A DNA stretch of 64,000 bases from Variovorax sp. TBS-050B (lineage in GTDB: Bacteria > Pseudomonadota > Gammaproteobacteria > Burkholderiales > Burkholderiaceae_C): assembly GCF_029893635.1 (NCBI RefSeq), contig NZ_JARXYR010000002.1, forward strand, positions 2,951,001-3,015,000. Direction: 5' to 3'. Positions 26,039-36,164 of this stretch are shown here, in pieces. The notes beneath the pieces are model-generated. The model saw nothing but the letters and a program-made list of their open reading frames with translations. It did no database searches and was not told the DNA's origin. Numbering within the stretch: position 1 is the stretch's first letter; every line of letters starts with the position of its first letter. The translations under genes were made by a program, and so were the position numbers.

Positions 26039-27100
26039 ATGCAGAAAATCCAACTCGGTCAGAGCGACCTCCACGTCACCCCCGTCTGCCTCGGCACCAT
26101 GACCTTCGGCGAGCAGGTCGACGAAGCCTCCGCCCACGCCATCCTGAGCCGCGCGCTCGAACGCGGCGTGGATTTCATCGACACCGCCGAGATGTACGCC
26201 GTGCCCACGCGCCGCGAGACCTACGGCGCGACCGAGACCATCATCGGCAACTGGTTCGCCGCCAATCCCGGCGTGCGCCAGCGCGTGGTGCTCGCGACCA
26301 AGGTGGCCGGGCCCGCGCGCAACACGCCCTGGGTGCGCGAAGGCGAGGGCATGACGGCGGCCGACATCGTGGCCTCGTGCGATGCGAGCCTGAAGCGGCT
26401 GCGCACCGACGTGATCGACCTCTACCAGATCCACTGGCCCGAGCGCCATGTGCCGGCCTTCGGCAACCTCTACTACGACCCGCAGAAGGAGCGTTCGCAG
26501 ACCCCGATCCGCGAGCAGCTCGAAGCCTTCGCGGGGCTGGTGAAGGCGGGCAAGGTGCGCGCGATCGGCCTGTCGAACGAGACGCCCTACGGTGTGCACG
26601 AGTTCGTGCGCCTGGCCGAGCAGCACGGTCTGCCGCGCGTGGCCTCGGTGCAGAACGTCTACAACCTCGCGAGCCGCTTCGTCGAGAACGGCCTCGACGA
26701 GACGATGCACCGCCTCGGCGTGTCGCTGCTCGCCTACTCGCCGCTGGCCTACGGCCTGCTGACGGGTAAGTACGACCAGAGCGGCATCGTGGGCCCCGAG
26801 GCGCCGCAGGAGGGGCGCATCGCGCGCTACGAATCGGTGCGCAAGCTGCGCTGGGGCCGGCCCGAGGCGCTCGCCGCGGCGCGGCGCTACAACCAGCTCG
26901 CGCGCGACCACGGCCTCACGCCGGTGCAGCTCGCGCTCGGCTTCTGCCGCGCCAAGTGGCAGGTGGCGAGCACGATCATCGGCGTGACCACGCTGGCGCA
27001 GCTCGACGAGGACATCGACGCCTGGGGCACCGGGATTTCGCCGGCGCTGCTGGAAGAGATCGACCGCATCCGCTGGGAGATGCGCGACCCGGCGAACTGA
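26039..27100 (+). CDS. Aldo/keto reductase (Tas-like)
   Basis: A 353-residue NADP(H)-dependent aldo/keto reductase. The catalytic tetrad is visible as Asp and Tyr in FIDTAEMY, Lys in VVLATKVAG, and the His in DLYQIHWPE. The C-terminal nucleotide-binding part includes TIIGVTTLAQLDED. The extended length and the TYGATETIIGNW block resemble E. coli Tas. The physiological substrate is unknown. Confidence 0.9.
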   Translation: MQKIQLGQSDLHVTPVCLGTMTFGEQVDEASAHAILSRALERGVDFIDTAEMYAVPTRRETYGATETIIGNWFAANPGVRQRVVLATKVAGPARNTPWVREGEGMTAADIVASCDASLKRLRTDVIDLYQIHWPERHVPAFGNLYYDPQKERSQTPIREQLEAFAGLVKAGKVRAIGLSNETPYGVHEFVRLAEQHGLPRVASVQNVYNLASRFVENGLDETMHRLGVSLLAYSPLAYGLLTGKYDQSGIVGPEAPQEGRIARYESVRKLRWGRPEALAAARRYNQLARDHGLTPVQLALGFCRAKWQVASTIIGVTTLAQLDEDIDAWGTGISPALLEEIDRIRWEMRDPAN

Positions 27101-27132
27101 GGCCGCAGACGCTGCTACGCTCGGCGCCCGCC

Positions 27133-27627
27133 ATGGCCAAGAAGAACGTCCACGTCTCCGAAACCCCCGCGACCCAGCTGCTGCGCGCGGCGAAGGTCGA
27201 ATTCACCGAGCATCCCTACGAGTACATGGAGCACGGCGGCGCCCAGCGCGGCGCCGAGATGCTCGGGCTCGATCCGTTCATGGTCATCAAGACGCTGGTG
27301 ATGCAGGACCAGGACGCGAAGCCGCTGATCGTGCTGATGCACGGCAACCGCACGGTGTCGACCAAGAACCTCGCGCGGCAGATCGGCGCCAAGTCGGTCG
27401 AGCCCTGCAAGCCCGAGGTGGCGCAGCGCCACAGCGGCTACATGGTGGGCGGCACCTCGCCGTTCGGCACCCGGCGCGAGATGCCGGTCTACATCGAAGC
27501 CAGCGCCCTCGCGCTGCCGCGCATCGTGCTCAACGGCGGCCGGCGCGGCTACCTGATCGGCATCGATCCGCAGGTCTGCGTGCGGCTGCTCGGCGCGAAG
27601 CCGGTGGAATGCGCGCTGGCAGAATAG
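27133..27627 (+). CDS. ybaK: Cys-tRNA(Pro)/aminoacyl-tRNA deacylase YbaK/EbsC
   Basis: A 164-residue YbaK-family editing enzyme that hydrolyses mischarged Cys-tRNA(Pro) and similar species. Features are [29 protein letters not shown], the conserved substrate lysine of the family near LVIKTL, and [20 protein letters not shown], typical of bacterial YbaK. Standard length. It lies between the aldo/keto reductase and plsY genes in the same direction. Confidence 0.92.
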   Translation: MAKKNVHVSETPATQLLRAAKVEFTEHPYEYMEHGGAQRGAEMLGLDPFMVIKTLVMQDQDAKPLIVLMHGNRTVSTKNLARQIGAKSVEPCKPEVAQRHSGYMVGGTSPFGTRREMPVYIEASALALPRIVLNGGRRGYLIGIDPQVCVRLLGAKPVECALAE

Positions 27628-27697
27628 CCGGCCCGCCGGCGATGCGCCGGCCGCCAGAACCAGAACGAAGAACATCCATCCTCCGTGGAGCCCTGCC

Positions 27698-28333
27698 TTG
27701 AGCCTTGACCTGCCTTCCCTCGTCGCGATCGTCGTCTCGTACCTGATCGGGTCGCTCTCCTTCGCCGTCATCGTGAGCAAGGCGCTCGGCATGGCCGATC
27801 CGCGCAGCTACGGCAGCAAGAACCCGGGCGCCACCAACGTGCTGCGCTCGGGCAACAAGGGCGCGGCGCTCGCGACGCTGCTGCTCGACGCGCTCAAGGG
27901 CTGGCTGCCGGTGTTCCTGATCCGGCATTTCGGCGCGCAGTGGGGGCTGGGCGAAGGCGTGGCCGCGCTCGCGGGCCTGGCGGCTTTCCTCGGCCACCTC
28001 TATCCGGTGTTCTTCGGCTTCCAGGGCGGCAAGGGCGTGGCCACCGCGGCGGGCGTGCTCGTGGGCGTCTCGCCCTGGCTCGGGCTCGCCACCGGCGCGA
28101 CATGGCTGATCATCGCGGTGTTCTTCCGCTACTCGTCGCTCGCTTCGCTGGTGGCGGCCTTCTTCGCGCCGGCCTACTACCTGCTCGGCGGCAACATCGC
28201 CTGGCCGCTCGACCGCACGGCGCTGATCGCGATCGTCGTCATGAGCCTGCTGCTCGTGTGGCGGCATCGAGAGAACATCCGCCGCTTGGCGGCCGGCACC
28301 GAGTCGAAGCTCGGCGCCAAGAAAAAAGCTTGA
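27698..28333 (+). CDS. plsY: Glycerol-3-phosphate acyltransferase PlsY
   Basis: A 211-residue inner-membrane acyltransferase that uses acyl-phosphate to make lysophosphatidic acid. The three short family motifs are [34 protein letters not shown], and [17 protein letters not shown]. At least five hydrophobic segments are visible. The start appears to be TTG at 27698, because no ATG or GTG gives the N-terminal strand. Confidence 0.94.
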   Translation: MSLDLPSLVAIVVSYLIGSLSFAVIVSKALGMADPRSYGSKNPGATNVLRSGNKGAALATLLLDALKGWLPVFLIRHFGAQWGLGEGVAALAGLAAFLGHLYPVFFGFQGGKGVATAAGVLVGVSPWLGLATGATWLIIAVFFRYSSLASLVAAFFAPAYYLLGGNIAWPLDRTALIAIVVMSLLLVWRHRENIRRLAAGTESKLGAKKKA

Positions 28334-28350
28334 ACACCCTAAGGAAACCC

Positions 28351-28704
28351 ATGGCCTCCATCACCCGCCACCACGTCGGCCCGCGCCTCTCGGAAACGGC
28401 CGTGCACAACGGCACCGTCTACCTTGCGGGCCAGGTGCCCGACGACACCACGCAGGACATCCGCGGCCAGACCGCCCAGGTGCTGGCGATGGTCGACCGC
28501 CTGCTGGCCGAGGTCGGCAGCGACAAGTCGCGCATCCTGATGACGCAGATCTTTCTGGCCGACATCGGCGACATCGCGGCGATGAACGAGGTCTGGGACG
28601 CCTGGATTCCCGCCGGCAACACCCCGCCGCGCGCGACGGTGCAGGCCAAGATGGCCAACGCCGCCTACAAGATCGAGATCGTCGTCACGGCTGCGCAGGC
28701 CTGA
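28351..28704 (+). CDS. RidA family protein
   Basis: A 117-residue YjgF/YER057c/UK114 (Rid) family protein. The start ATG at 28351 has AAGGAA four bases upstream. The pocket arginine is in NTPPRATVQAKMAN, and the segment VYLAGQVPDDTTQDIRGQT is typical of a RidA-related subgroup. RidA proteins hydrolyse reactive enamine/imine intermediates. This copy is slightly divergent, so the precise role is open. It follows plsY by 17 bases. Confidence 0.88.
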   Translation: MASITRHHVGPRLSETAVHNGTVYLAGQVPDDTTQDIRGQTAQVLAMVDRLLAEVGSDKSRILMTQIFLADIGDIAAMNEVWDAWIPAGNTPPRATVQAKMANAAYKIEIVVTAAQA

Positions 28705-28714
28705 GCGGCCAGGG

Positions 28715-29359
28715 TCAGAATCGCTTTTCCAGGACCATCTGGTCCGCGTCTCGGCGCATCGAGAAGCGGTTGATGAAGCTGTTGCCCAGCAGCACGAAGG
28801 GCATGGGCTGCTGCGAGACGATGGCGTCGATGTCGTAGACCTCGACGTCGCCCACCCGCACCGACTGCAGCCGCAGCCGATAGCCCAGGGCCACGCCGTT
28901 GGCGGTGTTCATCTGCACCCGCTGCCCTTTGCTGTAGTCGAGCCCGATGCGCTGCGCGTCGGCCGCCGAAAGCGCCACGGTGGTCGCGCCGGTGTCGAGC
29001 ATGAAGGTGACGGGCCGCCCGTTGATCGCCCCTTGCGTCATGAAATGCCCGCGGCTGTCGGCCGGCAGCACGATGCGGTTGCCGCCCGCGCCGGTGCCGG
29101 CACCGGCGCCGATGCTCACGGGCGTGTCCATGCGCAGCGTGACGCGCTTGCCGCCCGATTCGACGACGGCCTGCTCGGCCTGCAGCGACACGAGCTTCAC
29201 GCCCTGGAAAGTCTCGCCGACCGCCACCGTCTTGGGCGGTGCGCCGTTGACGATCAGGATCGCGCGGCTGCCGATGGTGCCGGTCAGCATGACCGAATCG
29301 GCCGCGTAGGCGCCCGCCGTGGCGAGCAGCAACTGCGCGGCGACAACCAGGCTTTTCAT
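28715..29359 (-). CDS. Retropepsin-like aspartic protease, periplasmic
   Basis: A 214-residue protein with signal peptide MKSLVVAAQLLLATAGAYAA. The aspartic-protease motif is FMLDTGATTVALS (about residues 117-129), with the flap region after it and LLGNSFINRF matching the C-terminal hydrophobic-Gly motif. This is the clan AA, TIGR02281-type family common in proteobacteria. Only one active-site motif is present, so it should work as a dimer like retroviral protease. Substrates are unknown. Confidence 0.85.
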   Translation of the reverse strand: MKSLVVAAQLLLATAGAYAADSVMLTGTIGSRAILIVNGAPPKTVAVGETFQGVKLVSLQAEQAVVESGGKRVTLRMDTPVSIGAGAGTGAGGNRIVLPADSRGHFMTQGAINGRPVTFMLDTGATTVALSAADAQRIGLDYSKGQRVQMNTANGVALGYRLRLQSVRVGDVEVYDIDAIVSQQPMPFVLLGNSFINRFSMRRDADQMVLEKRF

Positions 29360-29390
29360 CCGAGGTGTCCATGCGAGGGCACCCGCGGAA

Positions 29391-29458
29391 CCGGCTTTGC
29401 CGGGCCGCCGGGTGCGCCCCCCAGTGGGGGGAGGCGCCGCAGGCGCTTCGGGGGGCGT
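29391..29458. repeat. GC-rich palindromic intergenic repeat (Comamonadaceae type)
   Basis: The spacer between the retropepsin and yajQ-type genes is filled with nested inverted repeats: CCGGctttgCCGG at its left, CCCCCC-agt-GGGGGG at 29417-29431, and an outer CGCCCCCC (29415-29422) with GGGGGGCG (29450-29457). I remember similar elements as dispersed repeats in Variovorax-like genomes. It may stabilise transcript ends. Confidence 0.55.
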
Positions 29459-29462
29459 CTCA

Positions 29463-29948
29463 TCAATCGCGGAAGTTGTTGAAAGTCAAGGGCATGTCGG
29501 GCACATCCTTCTTGATGAGCGCCATCGCCGCCTGCAGGTCGTCGCGCTTGGCGCCGGTGATGCGCACCGCGTCGCCCTGGATCGCGGCCTGCACCTTGAG
29601 CTTGCTGTCCTTGACGATGCGGGTGATCTTCTTGGCCTGCTCGCTCTCGATGCCGCTCTTGATCTTGATCACCTGCTTGACCTTGTCGCCGCCCATCTTC
29701 TGCACGTCGCCCTTGTCGAGGAAGCGCACGTCGACGCTGCGCTTGGTGAGCTTGTTGCGAAGGATGTCCTCGACCTGCACGAGCTGGAACTCGGCATCGC
29801 CGATCATGGTGATTTCCTTGTCCTTGAGCTCGACCGCGGCGGCGGTGCCCTTGAAGTCGAAGCGCGTCGCGATTTCCTTGGCGGTGTTCTCGACCGCGTT
29901 CTTCACTTCGGGCAGGTTGGGTTCGCAGACGGTATCGAAGGACGGCAT
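29463..29948 (-). CDS. YajQ family (DUF520) nucleotide-binding protein
   Basis: A 161-residue protein of the YajQ family, some members of which bind cyclic-di-GMP. The N-terminal [20 protein letters not shown] block, the [17 protein letters not shown] strand-turn and [14 protein letters not shown] near the C-terminus are the family hallmarks. Length is normal. It is divergent from murB with 46 bases between. Confidence 0.93.
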   Translation of the reverse strand: MPSFDTVCEPNLPEVKNAVENTAKEIATRFDFKGTAAAVELKDKEITMIGDAEFQLVQVEDILRNKLTKRSVDVRFLDKGDVQKMGGDKVKQVIKIKSGIESEQAKKITRIVKDSKLKVQAAIQGDAVRITGAKRDDLQAAMALIKKDVPDMPLTFNNFRD

Positions 29949-29994
29949 GGACTCTCTCTCCTGATTCACGGTAGCTGGATGCGACAATTCTCCC

Positions 29995-31047
29995 ATGATC
30001 GTGGAGAACAACGTCCCGCTGCAGCCGTACAACAGCTTCGGCATCGCCGCGCGCGCGCTGCACCTGGCGCGCATCGCGAGCGAGGCCGACGTGGCCGCGC
30101 TGCGGGCCGACCCCCGCTGGCGCGATGCGCCGCGCTTCGTGCTCGGCGGGGGCAGCAACATCGTGATCACGGGCGACGTCAAGCCGCTGGTGCTCAAGGT
30201 CGAGATCAAGGGCCTGCGGCTGGTCGAGGAGACCCCGCGCGCCTGGATCGTCGAGGCCGGCGCGGGCGAGATCTGGCACGACGCGGTGAAGTGGATGCTC
30301 GACCACGGCTATCCCGGCCTCGAGAACCTCGCGCTGATCCCGGGCACCGTGGGCGGCGCGCCGGTGCAGAACATCGGCGCCTACGGCGTGGAGCTGCAGG
30401 ACCGCTTCGATTCGCTCGACGCGATCGACCTCGACACCGGCCGCACGTTCACGCTCGATGCGGCGCAGTGCGCCTTCGGCTACCGCGATTCGGTGTTCAA
30501 GCACGTGCCGGCCGGGCCGAACGATTTCGGGCTCTCGGGCCGCGCGCTGATCACGCGCGTGCGCTTCCGGCTGCCCAAGCCGTGGAAGCCGGTGGTGGGC
30601 TACCTCGATCTCGAACGCAAGATGGAGGAAACGGGCAACTTCACGCCCAGCGCCAGCGACGTGTTCGACTGGATTTGCGCCATCCGCCGCGCCAAGCTGC
30701 CCGACTGGCGCGTGCTCGGCAACGCCGGCAGCTTCTTCAAGAACCCGACGGTCACGCCGGAGCAGTGCGCGGACATCATCGCGCGCGATCCGAAGATCGT
30801 GCACTACCCGATGGACGACGGCAGCATCAAGCTCGCGGCCGGCTGGCTCATCGACGCCTGCGGCTGGAAGGGCAAGTCGGTCGGCAATGCCGGCGTCTAC
30901 GAGAAGCAGGCGCTGGTGCTGGTGAACCGCGGCGGCCTCGAGAACCCGGTCACCGGCGGCGAGGTGATGACGCTCGCGAAGGCGATCCAGACCAGCGTCT
31001 ACGAGCGCTTCGGCATCCGGCTCGAGCCGGAGCCGGTGGTGGTCTGA
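29995..31047 (+). CDS. murB: UDP-N-acetylenolpyruvoylglucosamine reductase
   Basis: A 350-residue FAD enzyme of peptidoglycan precursor synthesis that reduces the enolpyruvyl group to give UDP-MurNAc. FAD-binding segments are [11 protein letters not shown] and [20 protein letters not shown]. The catalytic serine is in [14 protein letters not shown], and the C-terminal glutamate region is LEPEPVVV. It is the long type I form as in E. coli. Confidence 0.95.
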   Translation: MIVENNVPLQPYNSFGIAARALHLARIASEADVAALRADPRWRDAPRFVLGGGSNIVITGDVKPLVLKVEIKGLRLVEETPRAWIVEAGAGEIWHDAVKWMLDHGYPGLENLALIPGTVGGAPVQNIGAYGVELQDRFDSLDAIDLDTGRTFTLDAAQCAFGYRDSVFKHVPAGPNDFGLSGRALITRVRFRLPKPWKPVVGYLDLERKMEETGNFTPSASDVFDWICAIRRAKLPDWRVLGNAGSFFKNPTVTPEQCADIIARDPKIVHYPMDDGSIKLAAGWLIDACGWKGKSVGNAGVYEKQALVLVNRGGLENPVTGGEVMTLAKAIQTSVYERFGIRLEPEPVVV

Positions 31048-31051
31048 CCGC

Positions 31052-31891
31052 ATGGAACTGGACTTCCTGCACCTGAATTTCCGCCGCCGCATCGCGGCCC
31101 TGGTCTGGGCCCGGCGCGCCGTGCTGCTCGCCGGCCTGGCGGCGCTGGCCTTCTTCTTCGCGCGCCGGGGCTGGGCGATGCTGCCGCTGGTGCTGGCGGC
31201 CTGGGCGCTCGCGGCCGCGCTGGGCTACATGCAGGGCAGCCTGCGCCGGCAGTTCATCCGCGAGGCGCGGCTGCCGCCGTTCCTGCTCGGCAAGCTGATG
31301 GCGGCGCATCCGGGGCTCGGCCGGCGCGACGCCGAGCTGGTGCTGCGCGGACTGCGGCAGTTCTTCATGGCCCACCTGCGCAGCGGCCGCAGGTTCGTGG
31401 CGATGCCCTCGAAGGTGGTCGACACCGCCTGGCACGAGTTCATCCTGCACACGCAGGGCTACCAGCACTGGTGCCAGGCGGCCTTCGGCGGCATGCTGCA
31501 CCACAGCCCGGCCGAGGTGCTCGGGCGCGACGCGCGGCGCAACGACGGGCTGCGCCGCAGCTGGTACTGGGCCTGCAAGGAGGAGAGCATCGACCCACGC
31601 CGGCCGGCGCGGCTGCCGCTGCTGTTCGCGCTCGACGCCAAGTTCGGCATTCCGGGCGGCTTCGCCTACGTGCCCGACTGCCGCGACATCGACCGGCAGA
31701 GCGGCTCGGGCGCGCATTGCGGCACCAGCTTCGGCGATTCCTCGTCCTCGGACGGCGGCAGCGCGGGCGATGCGGCGGGCTTCGGCGGCAGCGAGTCGGG
31801 CGGCGGCGGTGGCGACGGCGGAGGCGGGGATTCCTCGGGTGGCGACGGCGGTGGTTGCGGCGGCGGCTGCGGAGGCGGCGGCGGGGACTGA
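31052..31891 (+). CDS. Membrane protein with glycine-rich-domain-protein signature and Gly/Cys-rich tail
   Basis: A 279-residue protein starting four bases after murB. Two hydrophobic segments lie at about residues 22-62. The middle contains VVDTAWHEFILHTQGYQHWC and FGGMLHHSP, a signature I associate with glycine-rich domain-containing proteins. The last 60 or so residues are almost only Gly, Ser, Asp and a few Cys (GGGCGGGCGGGGGD at the end). The function is unknown. The extreme tail may be a surface or metal-binding feature or simply low complexity. Confidence 0.75.
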   Translation: MELDFLHLNFRRRIAALVWARRAVLLAGLAALAFFFARRGWAMLPLVLAAWALAAALGYMQGSLRRQFIREARLPPFLLGKLMAAHPGLGRRDAELVLRGLRQFFMAHLRSGRRFVAMPSKVVDTAWHEFILHTQGYQHWCQAAFGGMLHHSPAEVLGRDARRNDGLRRSWYWACKEESIDPRRPARLPLLFALDAKFGIPGGFAYVPDCRDIDRQSGSGAHCGTSFGDSSSSDGGSAGDAAGFGGSESGGGGGDGGGGDSSGGDGGGCGGGCGGGGGD

Positions 31892-31915
31892 GCGCCGCCC
31901 GCGGCAGGCAAAAGA

Positions 31916-31940
31916 AAAACGGGCCACGCGGGCCCGTTTT
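31916..31940. terminator. Bidirectional intrinsic terminator between the glycine-rich gene and argG
   Basis: AAAACGGGCC and GGCCCGTTTT form a perfect 10-bp stem with loop ACGCG, in the 74-base gap between convergent genes. The A-run on one side and the T-run on the other allow termination in both directions. Confidence 0.85.
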
Positions 31941-31965
31941 CTTCATCGCCGCGCGGCGGCCGCCG

Positions 31966-33327
<1,362 letters not shown>

Positions 33328-33654
33328 TCAGCCGAAGTGGCAGATGTAGCTGTAGGGCTCGCCGCTGACGCGGATCTGGAAGCTCGAGTTGCCCGGAACG
33401 CTGAACTTCTCGCCGGCGCCGGAGCGGACCCATTCGGTGCTTCCCGCGAGCTGGTATTCGCAGCTGCCGGCCGTGCCTTCCATGATCTCGGGCGCGCCGG
33501 TGTTGAAGGTGAGGGTGGACGGCAGGATCACGCCGACCGATTTCTTGGTGCCGTCCGCGAGCGTGAGGCTGTGGCTCACGCATTTGCCGTCGAAATACAC
33601 ATTGGCCTTGGTGGCCACTGCGGCGCTGTTGAGGGTGTCGGTAGTCGTCGTCAT
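33328..33654 (-). CDS. ppnP: Pyrimidine/purine nucleoside phosphorylase PpnP
   Basis: A 108-residue single-cupin protein (former DUF1255). The family signature is visible as VYFDGKCVSHSLTLADGTKK, GVILPSTLTFNTGAPEIMEG and the C-terminal SFQIRVSGEPYSYICHF. PpnP phosphorolyses several nucleosides to base and ribose 1-phosphate. It lies 21 bases upstream of argG in the same direction. Confidence 0.92.
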   Translation of the reverse strand: MTTTTDTLNSAAVATKANVYFDGKCVSHSLTLADGTKKSVGVILPSTLTFNTGAPEIMEGTAGSCEYQLAGSTEWVRSGAGEKFSVPGNSSFQIRVSGEPYSYICHFG

Positions 33655-33738
33655 TGGAAGGCGCCGGCGCGCGGCGCAGCCCGAGGGGTTGGAAAGTCCC
33701 CGATTTTAGGGCTTGCCCGGTGCCCGCCCCCGGCGGCC

Positions 33739-34350
33739 TCAGCGCCAGTGCCGGTGATGCCAGCCGCCGCGGTAGCCGCCCCAGCCGCGCGAATAGCCGA
33801 GGTTCAGCGAGATGCCGACCGGCGGATAGACGTAGGGCTGCGCGTAGGGATAGGGGTAGGCGGGCTGCACGTAGACCGGCGCGGCATAGACCGGCGCCGG
33901 CCGCACGTACACCGGTGCCGGCGCGGGCGCGTTCGACACCACCACGCCGGGCTCGGGCACGACGTCGTCCCAGCGCCCGTCCTCGGGTTGCTGGTACTGC
34001 TGCGGGTAAGGCTGGTTCTGCGCATAGGGCTGGGCGCTGCCGGCCTCCACCGGATAGGCCTGCAACTGCGGCTGCGGTGCCACGGGCGAGGTGGTCACGC
34101 CGTAGGCATTGGCCTGGATCGGGATCGTCGCGCCGGGCCGGCTGTTCATGCGGGTGGTGTACTGGCGGCCGTTGTATTCGTAGGTGACGTTGTAGCTGAC
34201 GTCGCTGCCGGTGGTTTCGCGGATCGGCGTGGCCGAGATCACCCGGGCCTGGACCACTTGCTGCTGCTGTGCCTGCGCGATGCCGGCGCCCGCGGCGAGC
34301 AGGCCGGCGGCCGACAGGCCCGCGAAGCTTCGAATGAGGTGTCTGTGCAT
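33739..34350 (-). CDS. Secreted Pro/Tyr-rich protein of unknown function
   Basis: A 203-residue protein with signal peptide (MHRHLIRSFAGLSAAGLLAA ending IAQAQ). The N-terminal half holds VVQARVISATPIRETTG and a strand-rich YEYNGRQYTTRM region, similar to beta-rich surface-protein N-domains that precede glycine-zipper repeats. The C-terminal half is dominated by Pro, Tyr, Gln and Val (PAPVYAAPVYVQPAYPYPYA) and ends in a Gly/Trp/His-rich tail. It is probably envelope-associated. No function is assigned. Confidence 0.75.
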   Translation of the reverse strand: MHRHLIRSFAGLSAAGLLAAGAGIAQAQQQQVVQARVISATPIRETTGSDVSYNVTYEYNGRQYTTRMNSRPGATIPIQANAYGVTTSPVAPQPQLQAYPVEAGSAQPYAQNQPYPQQYQQPEDGRWDDVVPEPGVVVSNAPAPAPVYVRPAPVYAAPVYVQPAYPYPYAQPYVYPPVGISLNLGYSRGWGGYRGGWHHRHWR

Positions 34351-34407
34351 GGTGTTCTCTCCTGCGGATCGAATTTGGAGGCCGGCGGACGGCGACGGTT
34401 CCGGGGT

Positions 34408-34761
34408 TTACACGGCGTTGACAGCCCAGGCTTCGGCGTCGAATCCCGTGGTAACGCCCTTTTTCGGGCCCCAGTTGACCACCGGCCGCTTGATCAGGCT
34501 CGGGTTGGCGAGCAGCACCGCGCGTGCCGAGGCCGCATCGACCACCGCGTTGCGCGTGGCCTCGTCGAGCCCGCGCCAGGTGGTGCCGCGGCGGTTGACC
34601 AGGGCCTCCCAGCCGGGCGCCGTCAGCCACCGGTCGAGTTGATCCTCGGGCACGCCCTGCTTCTTGAAATCGTGGAAGGTGTAGGCGACGCCGTGTTCGT
34701 CGAGCCAGGCGCGGGCGCGCTTGACGGTGTCGCAGTTGGGAATGCCGTAAAGGGTTGTCAT
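34408..34761 (-). CDS. ArsC-family (YffB/Spx-like) reductase
   Basis: A 117-residue thioredoxin-fold protein of the ArsC/Spx/YffB family. The redox-type cysteine is in YGIPNCDTVKRARAWLDE. The conserved basic positions include NPSLIKRPVVNWG with the family Arg. E. coli YffB is similar and of unclear role. True arsenate reductase needs more of the ArsC signature, so the generic name is kept. It is divergent from folC. Confidence 0.88.
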   Translation of the reverse strand: MTTLYGIPNCDTVKRARAWLDEHGVAYTFHDFKKQGVPEDQLDRWLTAPGWEALVNRRGTTWRGLDEATRNAVVDAASARAVLLANPSLIKRPVVNWGPKKGVTTGFDAEAWAVNAV

Positions 34762-34797
34762 GACCGCGATGATGCCCGCTGCGCCCGGTCGGCGACA

Positions 34798-36105
34798 ATG
34801 CCGGCCTCCATGCAAACCCTTGACGACTGGCTCGCGCGCGCCGAGCAACTCCATCCGAAGAACATCGAGCTCGGCCTCGACCGCGCCAGGGAAATGGCCG
34901 GGCGCATGGGCCTGCGCTTCGACTGCCCGGTCATCACCGTGGCCGGCACCAACGGCAAGGGCTCGACCTGCGCCATGCTCGAATCGATCCTCACCCATGC
35001 GGGCTACCGCACGGCGGTCTTCACCTCGCCGCACCTGGTGCGCTTCGAGGAGCGGCTGCGGCTCGCGGGCGAGGCTGTCGACGCTTCCAAACTGATAGCA
35101 AACTTCGAGGCCGTCGAGGCCGCGCGCGGCGACCTGGCGCTGACGTACTTCGAGTTCACCACGCTCGGCATCCTGCGCTGCATGATCGAGGAGAAGCCCG
35201 ACGTGGCGATCCTCGAAGTGGGGCTCGGCGGCCGGCTCGACGCGGTCAACATCATCGACACCGACTGCGCCGTCATCACGAGCATCGACCTCGACCACAT
35301 GGACTACCTCGGCCCCGACCGCGAAAGCATCGGTTTCGAGAAGGCCGGCATCATGCGCGCCGGCAAGCCCGCGATCGTGAGCGACCCGATGCCGCCGCAG
35401 AGCGTGATCGACCATGCGGGCGCCATCGGCGCCGACCTCTGGCGCTTCGGCCACGACTTCAACGTGTCGGGCGACAAGCAGCAGTGGGGCTGGTCGGGCC
35501 GCGGGCGTCGCTACAGCGGGCTGGCCTATCCGGCGCTGCGCGGCGCGAACCAGCTGCTGAACGCCGCGGGCGTGCTCGCGGCCCTCGAGGCACTGCGGCC
35601 GCAGTTGCCGATCACCGCCCAGGCCGTGCGCAACGGGCTCGCGATGGTCGAGCTGCCGGGGCGCTTCCAGATCGTGCCGGGTGAGCCGGCGCTGGTGCTC
35701 GACGTGGCGCACAACGCGCACGCGGTCGCGGCGCTGGCCGAGAACCTCGACGCGATGGGCTTCTACCCCACCACGCACGCCGTGTTCGGCGTGATGGCCG
35801 ACAAGGACCTCGCGCCGATCCTCGCGCGCATCGGGCCGCTGATCGACCGCTGGTACTTCACCGACCTGCCCACCCCGCGCGCCGCCAAGGCCGGCGATCT
35901 GCTCGCGCGCTGGCAGGCGCAGAACACCCGCGCGGACGCCTCCGGCAGCGTGCATGCGGGGCCCATGGAGGCGCTGCGCGCCGCGGTCGAGCGTGCGGAC
36001 CCCGCTGATAGAATCGTGGTCTTCGGATCGTTCTTCACCGTGGGTGGCGTGCTCGAAAACGGCACCCCGCGGCTGCAAGCCAGACACCTGCCGCCGGGCG
36101 GCTGA
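34798..36105 (+). CDS. folC: Bifunctional dihydrofolate synthase/folylpolyglutamate synthase
   Basis: A Mur-ligase-fold enzyme that makes dihydrofolate and adds glutamates to folates. The ATP loop is VAGTNGKGSTCAMLESIL near residue 45. Other family parts are FTSPHLVRFEERLRLAG, EVGLGGRLDAVN, SIDLDHMDYLGPDRESIGFEKAGI and the C-terminal VLDVAHNAHAVAALAENL. The ATG at 34798 is used; another ATG at 34810 (MQTLDDWL) is equally plausible because neither has a strong ribosome binding site. It leads a rightward run folC-SPOR-cvpA-purF-metZ-gltX. Confidence 0.94.
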   Translation: MPASMQTLDDWLARAEQLHPKNIELGLDRAREMAGRMGLRFDCPVITVAGTNGKGSTCAMLESILTHAGYRTAVFTSPHLVRFEERLRLAGEAVDASKLIANFEAVEAARGDLALTYFEFTTLGILRCMIEEKPDVAILEVGLGGRLDAVNIIDTDCAVITSIDLDHMDYLGPDRESIGFEKAGIMRAGKPAIVSDPMPPQSVIDHAGAIGADLWRFGHDFNVSGDKQQWGWSGRGRRYSGLAYPALRGANQLLNAAGVLAALEALRPQLPITAQAVRNGLAMVELPGRFQIVPGEPALVLDVAHNAHAVAALAENLDAMGFYPTTHAVFGVMADKDLAPILARIGPLIDRWYFTDLPTPRAAKAGDLLARWQAQNTRADASGSVHAGPMEALRAAVERADPADRIVVFGSFFTVGGVLENGTPRLQARHLPPGG

Positions 36106-36164
36106 AACGTCGAGCCGTCGCACCATCTGCCTTACCTCGCTGCACTCCTCAGGGATCGAACTTC

